A stretch of DNA of 64,000 nucleotides, taken from positions 1 to 64,000 of IMG/VR virus record IMGVR_UViG_3300042356_001708. One strand, 5' to 3'. Origin of the DNA: a virus. The position numbers were made by a program, and so were the translations under genes. Position 1 is the first letter of the stretch; each line of letters opens with the position of its first letter. The notes beneath the pieces are model-generated. The model saw only the letters and a list, made by a program, of their open reading frames with translations, was not told the DNA's origin and searched no databases. This document shows positions 7,808 through 16,069 of this stretch, piece after piece.

Positions 7808-9337
7808 TCAATTAATTCGGATATTTTGATTTAGAATATTAATTGGAGCGGATTGTAGTTCGGTTAGAATACTTGCAACTGAAGTTCCATCACTTGCAAC
7901 AGGAACTGGTTGTACTCCATGAAATGGATGAACATGGGAAATCATAAATTTCACAATTAAATCAATTAATTTCATAAGTTGTTCTCCTCTAACCATTGGT
8001 TCTGTTTTAGGATAGATGTCTGTCATTATTCTGTTTTGGTCTAACCCATAAATTGAGTTTGAAAAATCAATAACCCCCTTATCGTTAATTGATGTTTTGT
8101 GAGATAACAAAAATAGTGTGTCAGCAGCTTGAACATTATATGTGGTTCTTCCGGCTGATGGTAAACTTATTTCAGATGTCTGATTTGTAGATTTTGTTGG
8201 CTGTCCCTCTTCATTTGAATTTGGTATTACCCCAAAACCAACAAGAATACTTGCGGGTCTAACTTTAATTCTAAGATAAATTAAATTTAAATTTGCAAAT
8301 TCAGGTGTGGTTGGGTCACTAAACGCATTGAAAGTTAATGGGTTTGCTCTAAACGCAAAAGGGAATTGGTTTGTAATTGTCTCTCTTGGAAAGTCAGGTA
8401 AATCCCAATTACCTTTATTAAATCCTGATAATAATTTATTAGTTATTTTGACTATATCATTTTTACTTTTGTTATAGAAAGTGTAACTCTTAAATAACTT
8501 AGCGTCTGAACCTAGTTGAGTATTCTCATTAAATTGTTTTGTTGTAAAAATTGATTTTGGAGATAACTCATAAATAGTTAATGTGAAAATGAATTTATCA
8601 AATTGGTTCTCCAAGTTTAGAACGTTATACTCAATTAGATAACGAATTGATTGTTCATCTTCACTCAATGAAATGTATGAATATAAATCAGGGGCATTAA
8701 CCGTACTTGGGAAATCAGATAGTTGTATAAACGACCTTCCATCGTACGGAACAGGGACCTTATTTGACTCTAAAATTTCACATTTACCGCTTCTAATTAG
8801 TATATGTGATTCATTTTTCTCAATCCTATCTTTAATTATAATATCAGAAGAACCACGACCCAATAATGAAGTATCTTGAGGTTCAGGGAATATCCCTTCA
8901 CATTCAGGTTTTGTCTTACCATCAGGACTTTTTAAATCATCAGATGGTTTGTTATTATCCCCTTGACCTGTTTGACCAATCATGTCTTCATATTCCTCAA
9001 GTCCTATATGTTGTATTTGTGCGGGTGGAGGTTGTATATAATATTGGTCTTGGAAATTAACATCTTTATTCATGTAAATGATGTTAACGTATTCTTTTTC
9101 AGCAGGAGTTCTTCCCCCAATAGGTAAAAGAGATTGGAATAAAAATGGGTCAACCCCTTTTTTCCATTTATATTCTGGTTTTAAATCAGTTTTCTCAGCA
9201 TTTAAATACTGAGCGTCTACTAATTTTAATATTGCATCATAAGTTTTAGTTTTATCTTGTACCCTTAATCTATCTATTAATAATGGGTCTTGATTACTAA
9301 TAACCTTACCAGGAAATATTATTTTATTATTTTCCAT
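7808..9337 (-). CDS. Putative baseplate hub / spike protein (gp5-like)
   Basis: 509 residues. The N-terminus (GKVISNQDPLLIDRLRV) resembles the OB-fold start of baseplate hub spike proteins. The C-terminal region has a His-rich signature (FMISHVHPFHGVQPVP) and ends in repetitive short strands (NILNQNIRIN), as seen before the beta-helical needle of gp5-type proteins. No lysozyme domain is recognisable. The middle contains acidic linkers (residues 120-160). The start overlaps the end of the following small gene by 11 bp. Assignment rests on these short patterns and on its place among tail genes; it could be another baseplate component. Confidence 0.5.
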   Translation of the reverse strand: MENNKIIFPGKVISNQDPLLIDRLRVQDKTKTYDAILKLVDAQYLNAEKTDLKPEYKWKKGVDPFLFQSLLPIGGRTPAEKEYVNIIYMNKDVNFQDQYYIQPPPAQIQHIGLEEYEDMIGQTGQGDNNKPSDDLKSPDGKTKPECEGIFPEPQDTSLLGRGSSDIIIKDRIEKNESHILIRSGKCEILESNKVPVPYDGRSFIQLSDFPSTVNAPDLYSYISLSEDEQSIRYLIEYNVLNLENQFDKFIFTLTIYELSPKSIFTTKQFNENTQLGSDAKLFKSYTFYNKSKNDIVKITNKLLSGFNKGNWDLPDFPRETITNQFPFAFRANPLTFNAFSDPTTPEFANLNLIYLRIKVRPASILVGFGVIPNSNEEGQPTKSTNQTSEISLPSAGRTTYNVQAADTLFLLSHKTSINDKGVIDFSNSIYGLDQNRIMTDIYPKTEPMVRGEQLMKLIDLIVKFMISHVHPFHGVQPVPVASDGTSVASILTELQSAPINILNQNIRIN

Positions 9338-9539
9338 TTATGCGACTTTCGTATTCTTTTAAAATTTTATTATAAACAAATTCTACACCTTCCAAATGTT
9401 TTGTCAAGTGAATGATGTTACTTTTTGTTTGTTCAAAATCTTGCTTCAACAACTCCATACATCCTATCAAATCTTTATTTGTACTTTCTGATAGATTTTG
9501 AGAAACCTCTAATATTTTTTGTCTTAATTCTGTTGCCAT
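9327..9539 (-). CDS. Small helical hypothetical protein
   Basis: 70 residues from the ATG at 9539 (MATELRQKILEVSQ). The frame extends upstream to 9656, but that part lies inside the preceding 633-residue gene, and the ATG at 9539 is 4 nt past that gene's stop. The protein is almost entirely helical with heptad-like Leu/Ile spacing (ELLKQDFEQTKSNIIHLTKH), suggesting a coiled-coil structural or chaperone component. It overlaps the gp5-like gene start by 11 bp. No family is recognised. Confidence 0.6.
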   Translation of the reverse strand: MATELRQKILEVSQNLSESTNKDLIGCMELLKQDFEQTKSNIIHLTKHLEGVEFVYNKILKEYESRINGK

Positions 9540-9543
9540 AATT

Positions 9544-11445
9544 TTATTCAGATACTCCAAAAGATTGTCCAGGTATTGTTTGACCCGAAGGTAAAACAAC
9601 TGCCGGCTTAACCCCAACAGATAGTTTAGAATTTTGCGCAGATTCTTTTTCCGCACCCTTTAATTGTTGTAACATTGATATCATCCCCATATTCGGAGAG
9701 CCGTCAGGCATAGCCCCTGTTGGTATTCCTAATTGTTGAAGATTCTCAATCGTATTTGTAAATGACCTAATTGCCGATGTTCCACTTCTTAATTCTGCAC
9801 CAAACACTAATGGGAATGGTAATTGATTTGCGGTTAAATTACCGGCAATTTTTAATAGAGTGAATATCTCATCAATTATAGATTTACAACTTCTATAATC
9901 TCTAATTAAACTAATCACCGCCTGTAAAATCTCAATCAATGAGGTTATAACTAAATACGCTTTATTGACTCTCTCATCGTTTATGTCAGAGATTATAGAC
10001 GCAATAAGCTTCCTCAACTCCTTTTTCAATACCTTCATTAATTCTTCAACAAATAACGCTCCTAATTTTGACATGAAGTTAATGATAAACTTTTTGAATT
10101 TTTTTGCAAAGTCCTCTAAATCAACCGCCTCTAATTCTTCCTGAAGAGCTTTAAGCATTATCATAATTGGTAAAAGAACTTTTGGAGATAAAATTGCCAT
10201 ACAAACCGCTTTCGGTAATGTCTTAATAAAATCTAAATTTAAACTAATATTAAATGCTTCTAGTGTCGGAACATTTAATGCAAATTTCCAAGAATCAATG
10301 AGGTCATCAGTTAATGAATTGGCAATTTCTAATTGTTCGTTTATATCATCTGTCTGACTCATTGTATTTAGTTGATTAAAAATCATCTCAGTGTCAACCG
10401 GTAACTTAACTCCTTCACAAGATTCAAATTCAACTATACCTTCAATCACATTACTAATTCTTTGGTCTATTTGTCTTAAATCAACTTCATTAAATGAAAA
10501 AAATGAATCATCTATTGCGTCACTCGGAGAAACCTTGGAGGTCCCCCCAACATCAATTTCATTGGTGTTGTCAAAACATAGTCCAAGAATTCTTTGTAAT
10601 ATTAACATGAATTTTGAATTAGTACCAATTTGAGCTGAACCTAATTTTAAATCAATTGATAAACAGTTGGTTAACTGTTCCATAACTTGCATATAAACAT
10701 TTGAAATTTCAAATATCTTAATTGATTTATAATAGTCAATTAAGAAATCCCCGACTCTGTTTGGTCCCTGAGCTCCATTAAACAATCTATTTTTTAATGT
10801 TACTTTGTAAAAATCTCCAAAATTACCATTGTTATCAGTTGTGACATATTCAATATCAAATAAATCTTGACCTGAAAATCCTAAATATGATTCAAGTGGG
10901 ACTCCCTCATTTTGTAAAAGATTATATAATTCTCTATTCATTGAGAATGGATAAACTCCTACCTCAGTATTTTCTCTCTCATACGCACTTATACCCACAG
11001 TTTCTTCAGGGTCAATTAGTAACATTTTTTGTAAATCAATACTCTGAACTCTAATGTATAATGTTTGAGTTTGATATTCTTGTTGTTGAGAACAACCGAC
11101 AGCATTAATAGCTTCCTCAAACAAAATTTCAGGAATTCTTCTATATGTTGCAATTACAACTTTATTGAATATGTCTTTTAAAGCGTTGGTAGTTGACGAA
11201 CTTTGACCGGTATTAATAGTTATAAGTTGAAGAATTTGTTCTAATTGAGATTGTGCCTGTTGCTGAAATTGTTTTATAGAGTCTTTAGCCGCTGAACTGG
11301 CCCCCTTAACCTTATCTTTAGCATCACTCTGAAAAGAACTACCCTTTTTCTTCAGGTCATTAATACCTGATTTAACCTCCTTATAACCTTTTAAAGAAGA
11401 TATTTTACCATTAACATTATCAATTTGTTCTTGGGGTAAAGGCAT
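9544..11445 (-). CDS. Large helical virion protein, probably baseplate
   Basis: 633 residues. The N-terminal 80 residues are a Gln/Lys/Ser-rich coiled-coil-like segment (KDSIKQFQQQAQSQLEQILQ). Residues 100-260 are mixed alpha/beta with aromatic-rich strands. Residues 390-570 are long hydrophobic helices (LPKAVCMAILSPKVLLPIMI; LVITSLIEILQAVISLI), which could be buried helices or membrane-interacting segments. The C-terminus is a Pro/Gly/Ser-rich tail. No T4 counterpart is recognised with certainty. The start overlaps the preceding stop as TAATG, so it is translationally coupled. Placement beside the gp5-like gene suggests a baseplate or tail-tip role. Confidence 0.55.
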   Translation of the reverse strand: MPLPQEQIDNVNGKISSLKGYKEVKSGINDLKKKGSSFQSDAKDKVKGASSAAKDSIKQFQQQAQSQLEQILQLITINTGQSSSTTNALKDIFNKVVIATYRRIPEILFEEAINAVGCSQQQEYQTQTLYIRVQSIDLQKMLLIDPEETVGISAYERENTEVGVYPFSMNRELYNLLQNEGVPLESYLGFSGQDLFDIEYVTTDNNGNFGDFYKVTLKNRLFNGAQGPNRVGDFLIDYYKSIKIFEISNVYMQVMEQLTNCLSIDLKLGSAQIGTNSKFMLILQRILGLCFDNTNEIDVGGTSKVSPSDAIDDSFFSFNEVDLRQIDQRISNVIEGIVEFESCEGVKLPVDTEMIFNQLNTMSQTDDINEQLEIANSLTDDLIDSWKFALNVPTLEAFNISLNLDFIKTLPKAVCMAILSPKVLLPIMIMLKALQEELEAVDLEDFAKKFKKFIINFMSKLGALFVEELMKVLKKELRKLIASIISDINDERVNKAYLVITSLIEILQAVISLIRDYRSCKSIIDEIFTLLKIAGNLTANQLPFPLVFGAELRSGTSAIRSFTNTIENLQQLGIPTGAMPDGSPNMGMISMLQQLKGAEKESAQNSKLSVGVKPAVVLPSGQTIPGQSFGVSE

Positions 11446-11810
11446 TACTTGTTAAGTTTGTAATTTTTATTTTCTTCAATTTCCCTATCTATCAGAGAGT
11501 TAATTAATGTGTCATCTAAATCATTTAAAGTTAATTCAACATCAGAGTTTTGAGTTTTTTCCCACATAGTTGATTGTAGTTTTGAAAGTTGTAGTTTTTT
11601 TTCAACACAATCATTTATAATTTTTTGTTGTTCTTTAATTACAGGTCCTAATACTGTCATGTCTTCAGACTCTTTCATCATTGAAAGCATTTTATTCTGA
11701 ATTCTAATTGCGGTATTTCTTTGTTCTACAAGTTCGTTGTAGATTTCCTGCATCAAGGAGAGCATGGAATCTTTAGTTAAATTAATCTCTTTTTTTTTCG
11801 GTCTACTCAT
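11445..11810 (-). CDS. Small coiled-coil hypothetical protein
   Basis: 121 residues, starting MSRPKKKEINLTKD, then nearly all helical with regular hydrophobic spacing (LMQEIYNELVEQRNTAIRIQ). It is highly charged with no known domain. Only 5 nt separate the ATG from an upstream TATTTAT motif, so a very short leader or leaderless message is implied. The stop overlaps the start of the next gene (TAATG). It probably belongs to the tail-assembly operon as a chaperone or small structural protein. Confidence 0.6.
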   Translation of the reverse strand: MSRPKKKEINLTKDSMLSLMQEIYNELVEQRNTAIRIQNKMLSMMKESEDMTVLGPVIKEQQKIINDCVEKKLQLSKLQSTMWEKTQNSDVELTLNDLDDTLINSLIDREIEENKNYKLNK

Positions 11811-11815
11811 AATCT

Positions 11816-11822
11816 ATAAATA
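11816..11822 (-). promoter_or_regulatory. Late-type promoter motif TATTTAT
   Basis: Minus-strand TATTTAT ends 5 nt before the ATG at 11810. It separates the tail operon from the upstream sigma-factor gene. Confidence 0.5.
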
Positions 11823-11831
11823 CCTATTAAC

Positions 11832-12587
11832 TTATTTATGAATTTCACTAAGAATACTCAAATAAAGTTTTTTGTATTTTTTTAAAGAAATCCTTATCTC
11901 TTTTGTAGATAAATTTGTCATCTCCCTTAGAGATAATAAAATGATATTCTTATTGAATTTATTATTATCCGCCGATGAAAAAATTTCGTCATGATTTTCA
12001 AATAGTTCAAGAAGAGACATACCCAGTTTTAATTCAGTATCGTTTAAATTTTCTTCCTCAATATATTCTCTCAATCTTGAGATAAATTTATTTATAATAT
12101 AATCCGTTTCAACAATATCCTCATCAATTCTATAAGAGAATGAATAACTTTCTTCTAAATCTGAAGAGATATCTTCATAGGATATTTTACGATTTGTCTC
12201 TTTTTGGTCCTTAATTATTTGACCCATCAAATAATTTTTACAAATTGTCCCAAAATAAGAATAAGCCTTCTTATTTTCAGAAGGCCTAAACTTATCAATT
12301 TTTGTCATCAGAAAAGAATGGGTGTCAGCATGGATTTCAATAAAGTCCATATCTTTTCTATATAATTTATATCTTCTAATTATTGAAGATATCATCTTAT
12401 CTAATGGACCCCGTAAAAACTCATTGTAAATTTTGTTTTTTTCATATTCACAATCAGTCACAAGATACATTCTTACCGCATTTTCTTCCCTAACATCAAA
12501 GTAGTTTTCAGTTTTTGATTTTCTACTTTTTTTGTTTTGAGCGGTCGTTTCATTAATATTTGAAGTATCGGTTGGATTGACAACCAT
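11832..12587 (-). CDS. gp55: Late-transcription sigma factor (T4 gp55-like)
   Basis: 251 residues. The central part has a sigma region 2 pattern: a helix with MISSIIRRYKLYRKDMDFIE, then HADTHSFLMTKIDKFRPSEN, and the AYSYFGTICKNYLMGQIIKD core-binding/-10 recognition helix, as in T4 gp55 and related small sigma factors. The N-terminus is a Lys/Ser-rich extension. The C-terminal third (LREMTNLSTKEIRISLKKYKK) has a helix-turn-helix-like pattern that could be a reduced region 4. It likely directs host RNA polymerase to late promoters, plausibly the TATTTAT heptamer seen throughout this window. It overlaps the preceding glycosyltransferase by one base. Confidence 0.7.
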   Translation of the reverse strand: MVVNPTDTSNINETTAQNKKSRKSKTENYFDVREENAVRMYLVTDCEYEKNKIYNEFLRGPLDKMISSIIRRYKLYRKDMDFIEIHADTHSFLMTKIDKFRPSENKKAYSYFGTICKNYLMGQIIKDQKETNRKISYEDISSDLEESYSFSYRIDEDIVETDYIINKFISRLREYIEEENLNDTELKLGMSLLELFENHDEIFSSADNNKFNKNIILLSLREMTNLSTKEIRISLKKYKKLYLSILSEIHK

Positions 12588-13405
12588 TATCCATTGATTT
12601 CTTCATTTATCACTCTTTCTTCTTTAAAGAAATATTCTTGTTTTGCGGTTTGAATCCAAAACTTAACTTCATTTTCAGACAATCTATCAGTTCCGAATTT
12701 ATGGTGCCAAAAAATTGACCCCTCTCTCATGTTCAAATGTTTATACCCAATTTTTGGAATTGTCATAATACGAACAGAGTTGTATGTTAATCTTAATAAA
12801 AGTTCATAAACAAAAGTTAATTTCAACGTACTTTTAAAACCTCCAAATTTTTCAAATAATGATTTTTTGAAAACCATTCCTGATGTTTGGAAATTTTGAT
12901 ACTCATGAAGAGTCTCGTTTGAAAGAATTCCAATTTCTTGTGAAAAGTTAGCCGCAAAAGTTGCTTCATTAGTGAATCCGGCAAATACTCCCTTATCATC
13001 AACATCTACAACTATTGATAAAAATGCATCAACATCTTTATAGGATTCAGAATATTTTTTAGCGTTTTTAAACCAAATTTTAGAATATTCATCATCAAAT
13101 TCTAAAATTGACACCCATTTTGTTTTGGTGTTTTCAACACCAAAGTTAACTTGACTACCAAAATTAGGTTCATTCTTCCAAACTAAACGAGTTACATTTA
13201 TCCCTGAAAAATCATAAGAATCTAAAAATTCAGTTAATTGTGTCTCATCAGTTTGAACAATAATCAATTCTCCAAACGAAACTGTTTGAGTGTGTAATGA
13301 GGTAATTGCTGCGTGGAATAATTCATCAAAACGCTTAGCACTTGAGGATTTAATTGGTAAAATTACGGTTAAATCCATTTTATCTTTAATTTCAGTTGTT
13401 TCCAT
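12587..13405 (-). CDS. Family 2-like glycosyltransferase
   Basis: 272 residues. It begins with the GT-A entry strand DLTVILPIKSS, followed by a helix and ELIIVQTDET. The metal-binding acidic motif is WVSILEFDDEYS, and the acceptor-side segment FQTSGMVFKKSLFEKFGGF is typical of GT2 enzymes. The donor and acceptor are unknown. It is coupled to its neighbours by TAATG overlaps, in a run of glycan genes shared with nucleotide-metabolism genes. It may modify virion proteins, phage DNA or host glycans; the linker-rich virion proteins are one candidate. Confidence 0.72.
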   Translation of the reverse strand: METTEIKDKMDLTVILPIKSSSAKRFDELFHAAITSLHTQTVSFGELIIVQTDETQLTEFLDSYDFSGINVTRLVWKNEPNFGSQVNFGVENTKTKWVSILEFDDEYSKIWFKNAKKYSESYKDVDAFLSIVVDVDDKGVFAGFTNEATFAANFSQEIGILSNETLHEYQNFQTSGMVFKKSLFEKFGGFKSTLKLTFVYELLLRLTYNSVRIMTIPKIGYKHLNMREGSIFWHHKFGTDRLSENEVKFWIQTAKQEYFFKEERVINEEING

Positions 13406-14475
13406 TATTGTTGATTTTCTTCTTCAGTTTGTAGTTTATTTAATTGTGATTTAAAGCTTGTTATTCTACTTTCAAAATAACCATCAAATAGTTTAGTTAC
13501 GTTGTCATTGAACATCTCTTCAGTTGGTAATGTATTAACAGTTTGTTCCATTTCAGTATAGATTTGTTCACTAATGTTATCTTCCAACCAATTCTGTAGT
13601 AAATCTGCAGTAAAATCTAACACCAAATTTTCATTATCAATCCAAATACCGTTAGATTCATTCATCCATGTTGGAACAAGATTTGGCTTCATACCCAAAC
13701 ACAAAACTCCTGATTTCATTGATTCTAATGGGAATGTTCCATACCCGCTTGTCTCATCAATCCATACTGATAAAAATGATTCGGAAAGTTGCTCTGCAAA
13801 TATTTTTTCAGACACACCTCTCAAGTCTCTAAAAGTTACCCATCTGTATTGTGGGAATTTTAAATAGAATCCTTTAATAAAATTAACCGCCTTTCTTTGG
13901 TCTCTTGAAACCACAGATACAATTGGTTTTTGAGGGACATTAGGATTTTTAAAGGTATCTGAAATGAATGGTTCAATAATATCAAATGATAAACCTCTCA
14001 TAACTTGCCCGATATAATTTTTTTGAGACTCGGAGGTTGTAATACATTTAATAAATCCGTATTGTGGCCAAGAAGAACCTGGCTTAAGTGTCTCAAGCAT
14101 ATGGTCATAAGCTTGACACATTACAATCTTGGCACAAGGAAGGTTAATAATTTGTTCCATTACAAATGAATAGATTTCAGGAATGATAATAAAATCTTCG
14201 GGAGAGACCTCCAAATTTTTTGATTCAATTGATTTGTGAGGGATTTCCATATATTTCTCACCTAACCATTCTCCGACTCCAATATAGTCATTCTTTTCGT
14301 GTAGAATAATTGCGTTATACCCTGAATTATTTAGAGCCAATGCGAATTGATACATGTATCTTACTGAGGCTTTAGGGTTTCCCTTAGTGTCTTGAACCAT
14401 AACATAAATTCTTGCAGTTTTACTTTCAAGATGTGAAATTGATTCTTCTAATTTTTTAATTTGTTGTTCTTCCAT
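13405..14475 (-). CDS. Family 4-like (GT-B) glycosyltransferase
   Basis: 356 residues. The C-terminal half has the GT-B donor-site signature ETSGYGTFPLESMKSGVLCL, matching the E-x7-E of group 1 glycosyltransferases. The N-terminal Rossmann half includes ARIYVMVQDTKGNPKASVRY. A leading 18-residue charged helix (EEQQIKKLEESISHLESK) may be a coiled coil for oligomerisation. The substrate is unknown. Its stop codon overlaps the start of the GT2 gene, so the pair are probably made together. Confidence 0.72.
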   Translation of the reverse strand: MEEQQIKKLEESISHLESKTARIYVMVQDTKGNPKASVRYMYQFALALNNSGYNAIILHEKNDYIGVGEWLGEKYMEIPHKSIESKNLEVSPEDFIIIPEIYSFVMEQIINLPCAKIVMCQAYDHMLETLKPGSSWPQYGFIKCITTSESQKNYIGQVMRGLSFDIIEPFISDTFKNPNVPQKPIVSVVSRDQRKAVNFIKGFYLKFPQYRWVTFRDLRGVSEKIFAEQLSESFLSVWIDETSGYGTFPLESMKSGVLCLGMKPNLVPTWMNESNGIWIDNENLVLDFTADLLQNWLEDNISEQIYTEMEQTVNTLPTEEMFNDNVTKLFDGYFESRITSFKSQLNKLQTEEENQQ

Positions 14476-14476
14476 A

Positions 14477-14740
14477 TTAGTATTTGTTAATTATGCTTTT
14501 ATTTAATAGTGTGTTAAATGCTAGTTTAAAAGGTATAGACATTCCATCTGCTCTTGGACCTAATTTCTCATCAACTTCTTCCTGAGAGTCCATCACAACC
14601 TCAACCATCAATTTAATCATTTCGTATTTTACAATGTTGATATGATTTTCACCAGTGTCCGCACTAACTTTGGGCATTTGAACATAAGCATCCAATGCGT
14701 CCAAATCAAAGTAATAGTTTTCGTTTAAAATTTTAATCAT
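14477..14740 (-). CDS. Small hypothetical protein
   Basis: 87 residues with no recognised domain. It starts MIKILNENYYFDLDALDAYV, continues with a hydrophobic helix (IVKYEMIKLMVEVVMDSQEE) and a conserved-looking GPRADGMSIPFKLAFNTLL segment. Start and stop are tightly packed: its ATG overlaps the preceding HAD-like gene by 8 nt. It is likely cytoplasmic and co-expressed with nucleotide and glycan genes. Confidence 0.6.
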   Translation of the reverse strand: MIKILNENYYFDLDALDAYVQMPKVSADTGENHINIVKYEMIKLMVEVVMDSQEEVDEKLGPRADGMSIPFKLAFNTLLNKSIINKY

Positions 14741-15335
14741 TTAATTCTTTAATTTTAAGTTTATCTGAAAATTCTTTTAAGGAATTGATGGACTCAACAT
14801 ATTCAATATTTTCATTGTACTTTGTGTTGAATTTAATCACCCTTACATTTTCAGGATGATTTAATAATAAGTCAGGATTTGCCGTAAGTAAAACGTCTAT
14901 TCTATCCCACATTGAATTTATTGTAGAATTTGAATAAAATTTTACTTCTTCAGTTAAACATCCGAATTTTGAAAGGAAAAATAACGTTGCTGGTTTTGAT
15001 TTACCAATTTCATCAGAAACAATGATAATGTCATTATTGTTCCTCAAATCCAAATAAAGATTATTGAAATCATTAAATGTAAATGTTTCTGTAGAACCGG
15101 CATGACCAAATATCTCCATTGCGTTTTCTTCATATAAAAATGAAAAAAATTCTTCGTCATCTTTGAATGTAAAATGCTCTCGTAAATTCAAGCTTGTAAC
15201 AGGTAAGGTCATTTCATATTTAAATTCGTGTTCCTCAAACCCTTCCCATTTATCAATAAAATATTTTTGATAAACTTGTTCTAATTTACCAATGGTGTCC
15301 CGAAGAACACCATTAATTTCAATACCAATCCTCAT
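14733..15335 (-). CDS. HAD-like protein with altered catalytic motif
   Basis: 200 residues. The fold resembles small phage HAD/5'-nucleotidase-like proteins: an N-terminal RIGIEINGVLRDT where active enzymes have D-x-D-G, a middle strand with DIIIVSDEI (motif II position), KSKPATLFFLSKFG (motif III Lys), and a C-terminal LLTANPDLLL strand. Both nucleophile-loop aspartates are replaced (Glu and Asn), so phosphatase activity is doubtful. It is embedded in the PhoH/nucleotide region and overlaps both neighbours by a few bases. It may be a regulatory or binding protein. Confidence 0.6.
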   Translation of the reverse strand: MRIGIEINGVLRDTIGKLEQVYQKYFIDKWEGFEEHEFKYEMTLPVTSLNLREHFTFKDDEEFFSFLYEENAMEIFGHAGSTETFTFNDFNNLYLDLRNNNDIIIVSDEIGKSKPATLFFLSKFGCLTEEVKFYSNSTINSMWDRIDVLLTANPDLLLNHPENVRVIKFNTKYNENIEYVESINSLKEFSDKLKIKELND

Positions 15336-16069
15336 GCGTCGTATTTTCTTAATATTTTAGAAATTAAAGGATTCCTAACAACGTCTTCATCTCCAAATTT
15401 GTGAACTCCAATATCAGGAACATCACTAAATTTTTCAATTGCGTCAAATAATCCTGAATGTCTTTTATCTTTATATCTGTCAGTTTGTTCAATATCTCCA
15501 GATATAAAAAATTTACTATTAAACCCAATTCTTGTCAATAGAAGTTTCATTTGACTTGGAGATGAGTTTTGCGCTTCCTCAAATATTAAGATTGAATTAT
15601 CAATGTTCATACCTCTCATATAAGCTAATGCAAAAACTTCAATAACTTCAATTTGTTTTAGTTTTTCTCTTGCCTCTTTCCCAATAATCTTATTTAAGAG
15701 ATAATATGATGGAAAAATATATGGGTCTAATTTTTCCTCTAAATTACCAGGTAATGAACCTAATTTCTCTTCAGCTTCAACCGCTGGTCTAACAATAATA
15801 ATCTTTTCAAATGAATTATCGTTGTCGTGAATTAAATCAACCGCAGCTTTCATTGCGATATAACTTTTACCAACACCCGCAGGTCCTGAACAAATTGTGA
15901 TTTGGTTATTATATAATTTATCATAATATTCTTTCTGACTTTCAGTTAGAAATTTATTCTTAGTTCTCTTAACTATTGACCGTATTTGGTCTTTTTTAGA
16001 GATTTTTGGATTAGTCTCAGAAGTCGCAAAAGACGACTCTTTACTTGGTGTAGTTTTTTTTCTTGTCAT
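15332..16069 (-). CDS. phoH: PhoH-like ATPase
   Basis: 245 residues. Walker A is GPAGVGKSYIAMK near residue 60 and Walker B is SILIFEEAQN. The family motifs IIVRPAVEAEEKLGSLPGN and FISGDIEQTDRY are clear, and the C-terminal HKFGDEDVVRNPLI is also PhoH-like. PhoH is common in phages; it is an ATPase/RNA-associated protein of uncertain role in infection. The N-terminal 30 residues are basic and Ser/Thr-rich. It overlaps the upstream glycosyltransferase by 29 bp. Confidence 0.92.
   Translation of the reverse strand: MTRKKTTPSKESSFATSETNPKISKKDQIRSIVKRTKNKFLTESQKEYYDKLYNNQITICSGPAGVGKSYIAMKAAVDLIHDNDNSFEKIIIVRPAVEAEEKLGSLPGNLEEKLDPYIFPSYYLLNKIIGKEAREKLKQIEVIEVFALAYMRGMNIDNSILIFEEAQNSSPSQMKLLLTRIGFNSKFFISGDIEQTDRYKDKRHSGLFDAIEKFSDVPDIGVHKFGDEDVVRNPLISKILRKYDA

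Noticed and set aside
9540-9656. Longer N-terminus for the small gene at 9327
   Set aside because: The extension lies within the 633-residue gene; an ATG at 9539 sits right after its stop.
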